From the NCBI GenBank assembly GCA_027596035.1, contig JADGJA010000221.1:1-29288 (forward strand): a DNA stretch of 29,288 nt, read 5' to 3'. Every line of letters begins with the position of its first letter. The stretch's first letter is position 1. Of this stretch, positions 29,070 through 29,288 are shown piece by piece. This stretch comes from Thoreauomyces humboldtii (lineage: Eukaryota; Chytridiomycota; Chytridiomycetes; Spizellomycetales; Powellomycetaceae). A program made the position numbers and the translations under genes. The notes under the pieces were generated by a model. It saw only the letters and a list, made by a program, of their open reading frames with translations, searched no databases and was not told the DNA's origin.

Positions 29070-29288
29070 CCGGATGGAAGGCCTTGCGTTCGGAAGAATG
29101 TCATGCCACCGAGGAAAATACACGAGGAAAGAACCAGACCGGGCGGGCGGGGAGCCTGTGTCCGCTTCTTCCGGACTCCTCACAGCTGATGACGTAAGGA
29201 AGTCTTCCCCATCGACGATCTCCTTCGCTGCTTTCTTCCCTTTCTCTCCTTTCCTTCCTCCTCCCCTCTCCCTGAGTCCTCCTCCTCC
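29070..29288. promoter_or_regulatory. Pyrimidine-rich upstream region of NTAQ1
   Basis: From about 29215 to the window end the plus strand is almost entirely C and T, so the NTAQ1 coding strand is a purine tract. Such tracts are common in fungal promoters. The upstream frame opens with GTG and no in-frame ATG precedes 29069. Confidence 0.45.

Noticed and set aside
1..29288. Mobile elements, CRISPR arrays, rRNA or prokaryotic operons
   Set aside because: No terminal repeats, transposase or reverse-transcriptase motifs, regularly spaced repeats or polycistronic layout were found; spliced genes with eukaryote-specific functions fill the window.

Overview
The window is nuclear eukaryotic DNA. 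Thirteen protein-coding genes (one cut by the left edge) are packed into 29 kb. Twelve are interrupted by short spliceosomal introns, almost all 48-103 bp with GT...AG ends, and each intron placed here restores a family-conserved reading frame. Gene content points to a fungus: a Mis13-type DSN1, an ADP1-type ABCG protein with an EGF module, and a cytosolic fumarate reductase fused to cytochrome b5. CPSF6-type CFIm, CHERP-like, NTAQ1 and CLN7-like genes are missing from budding yeast, so an early-diverging (chytrid-like) fungus is my best guess. That lineage call is inference; no rRNA or tRNA is present to settle it.

Layout. 1-926 (-): 5' end of a CHERP-like CID protein. 1248-3978 (+): ABCF ribosome-associated ATPase. 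4166-6249 (-): ArfGAP with two UBA domains and a Gln-rich tail. 6964-7562 (+): small unrecognised protein. 7940-9666 (-): kinetochore DSN1/Mis13. 9933-10589 (+): N4BP2L-type P-loop ATPase. 10778-12511 (-): intronless F-box plus LamG-like protein. 13597-17335 (-): ADP1-like ABCG transporter in 13 exons. 18624-20861 (+): fumarate reductase-cytochrome b5. 21081-22064 (-): PIG-L/GPI12 deacetylase. 22378-25288 (+): CPSF6-like CFIm subunit with an RS-like tail. 25559-27657 (-): CLN7/MFSD8-like transporter. 28051-29069 (-): N-terminal glutamine amidase NTAQ1.

Orientation largely alternates, giving short divergent promoters (e.g. 927-1247, 22065-22377) and short convergent 3' regions (e.g. 3979-4165, 20862-21080). 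Longer gene-free stretches are 6250-6963, 12512-13596 and 17336-18623. The genes are a mixture of housekeeping functions (RNA processing, translation, vesicle traffic, kinetochore, GPI anchors, redox, protein turnover, transport), with no pathway-level cluster. I see no rRNA, tRNA, transposon, CRISPR array or virus-derived gene.

I did not find a coherent new biological system. The items most worth a second look are the F-box/LamG protein, the ABCF protein with a duplicated acidic N-terminal motif, the ArfGAP with endocytic tripeptide motifs, a cluster of GTGCAC palindromes upstream of the ABCG gene, an unrecognised gene with two in-frame splice solutions, and a possible intron-retention isoform of the CPSF6-like gene.
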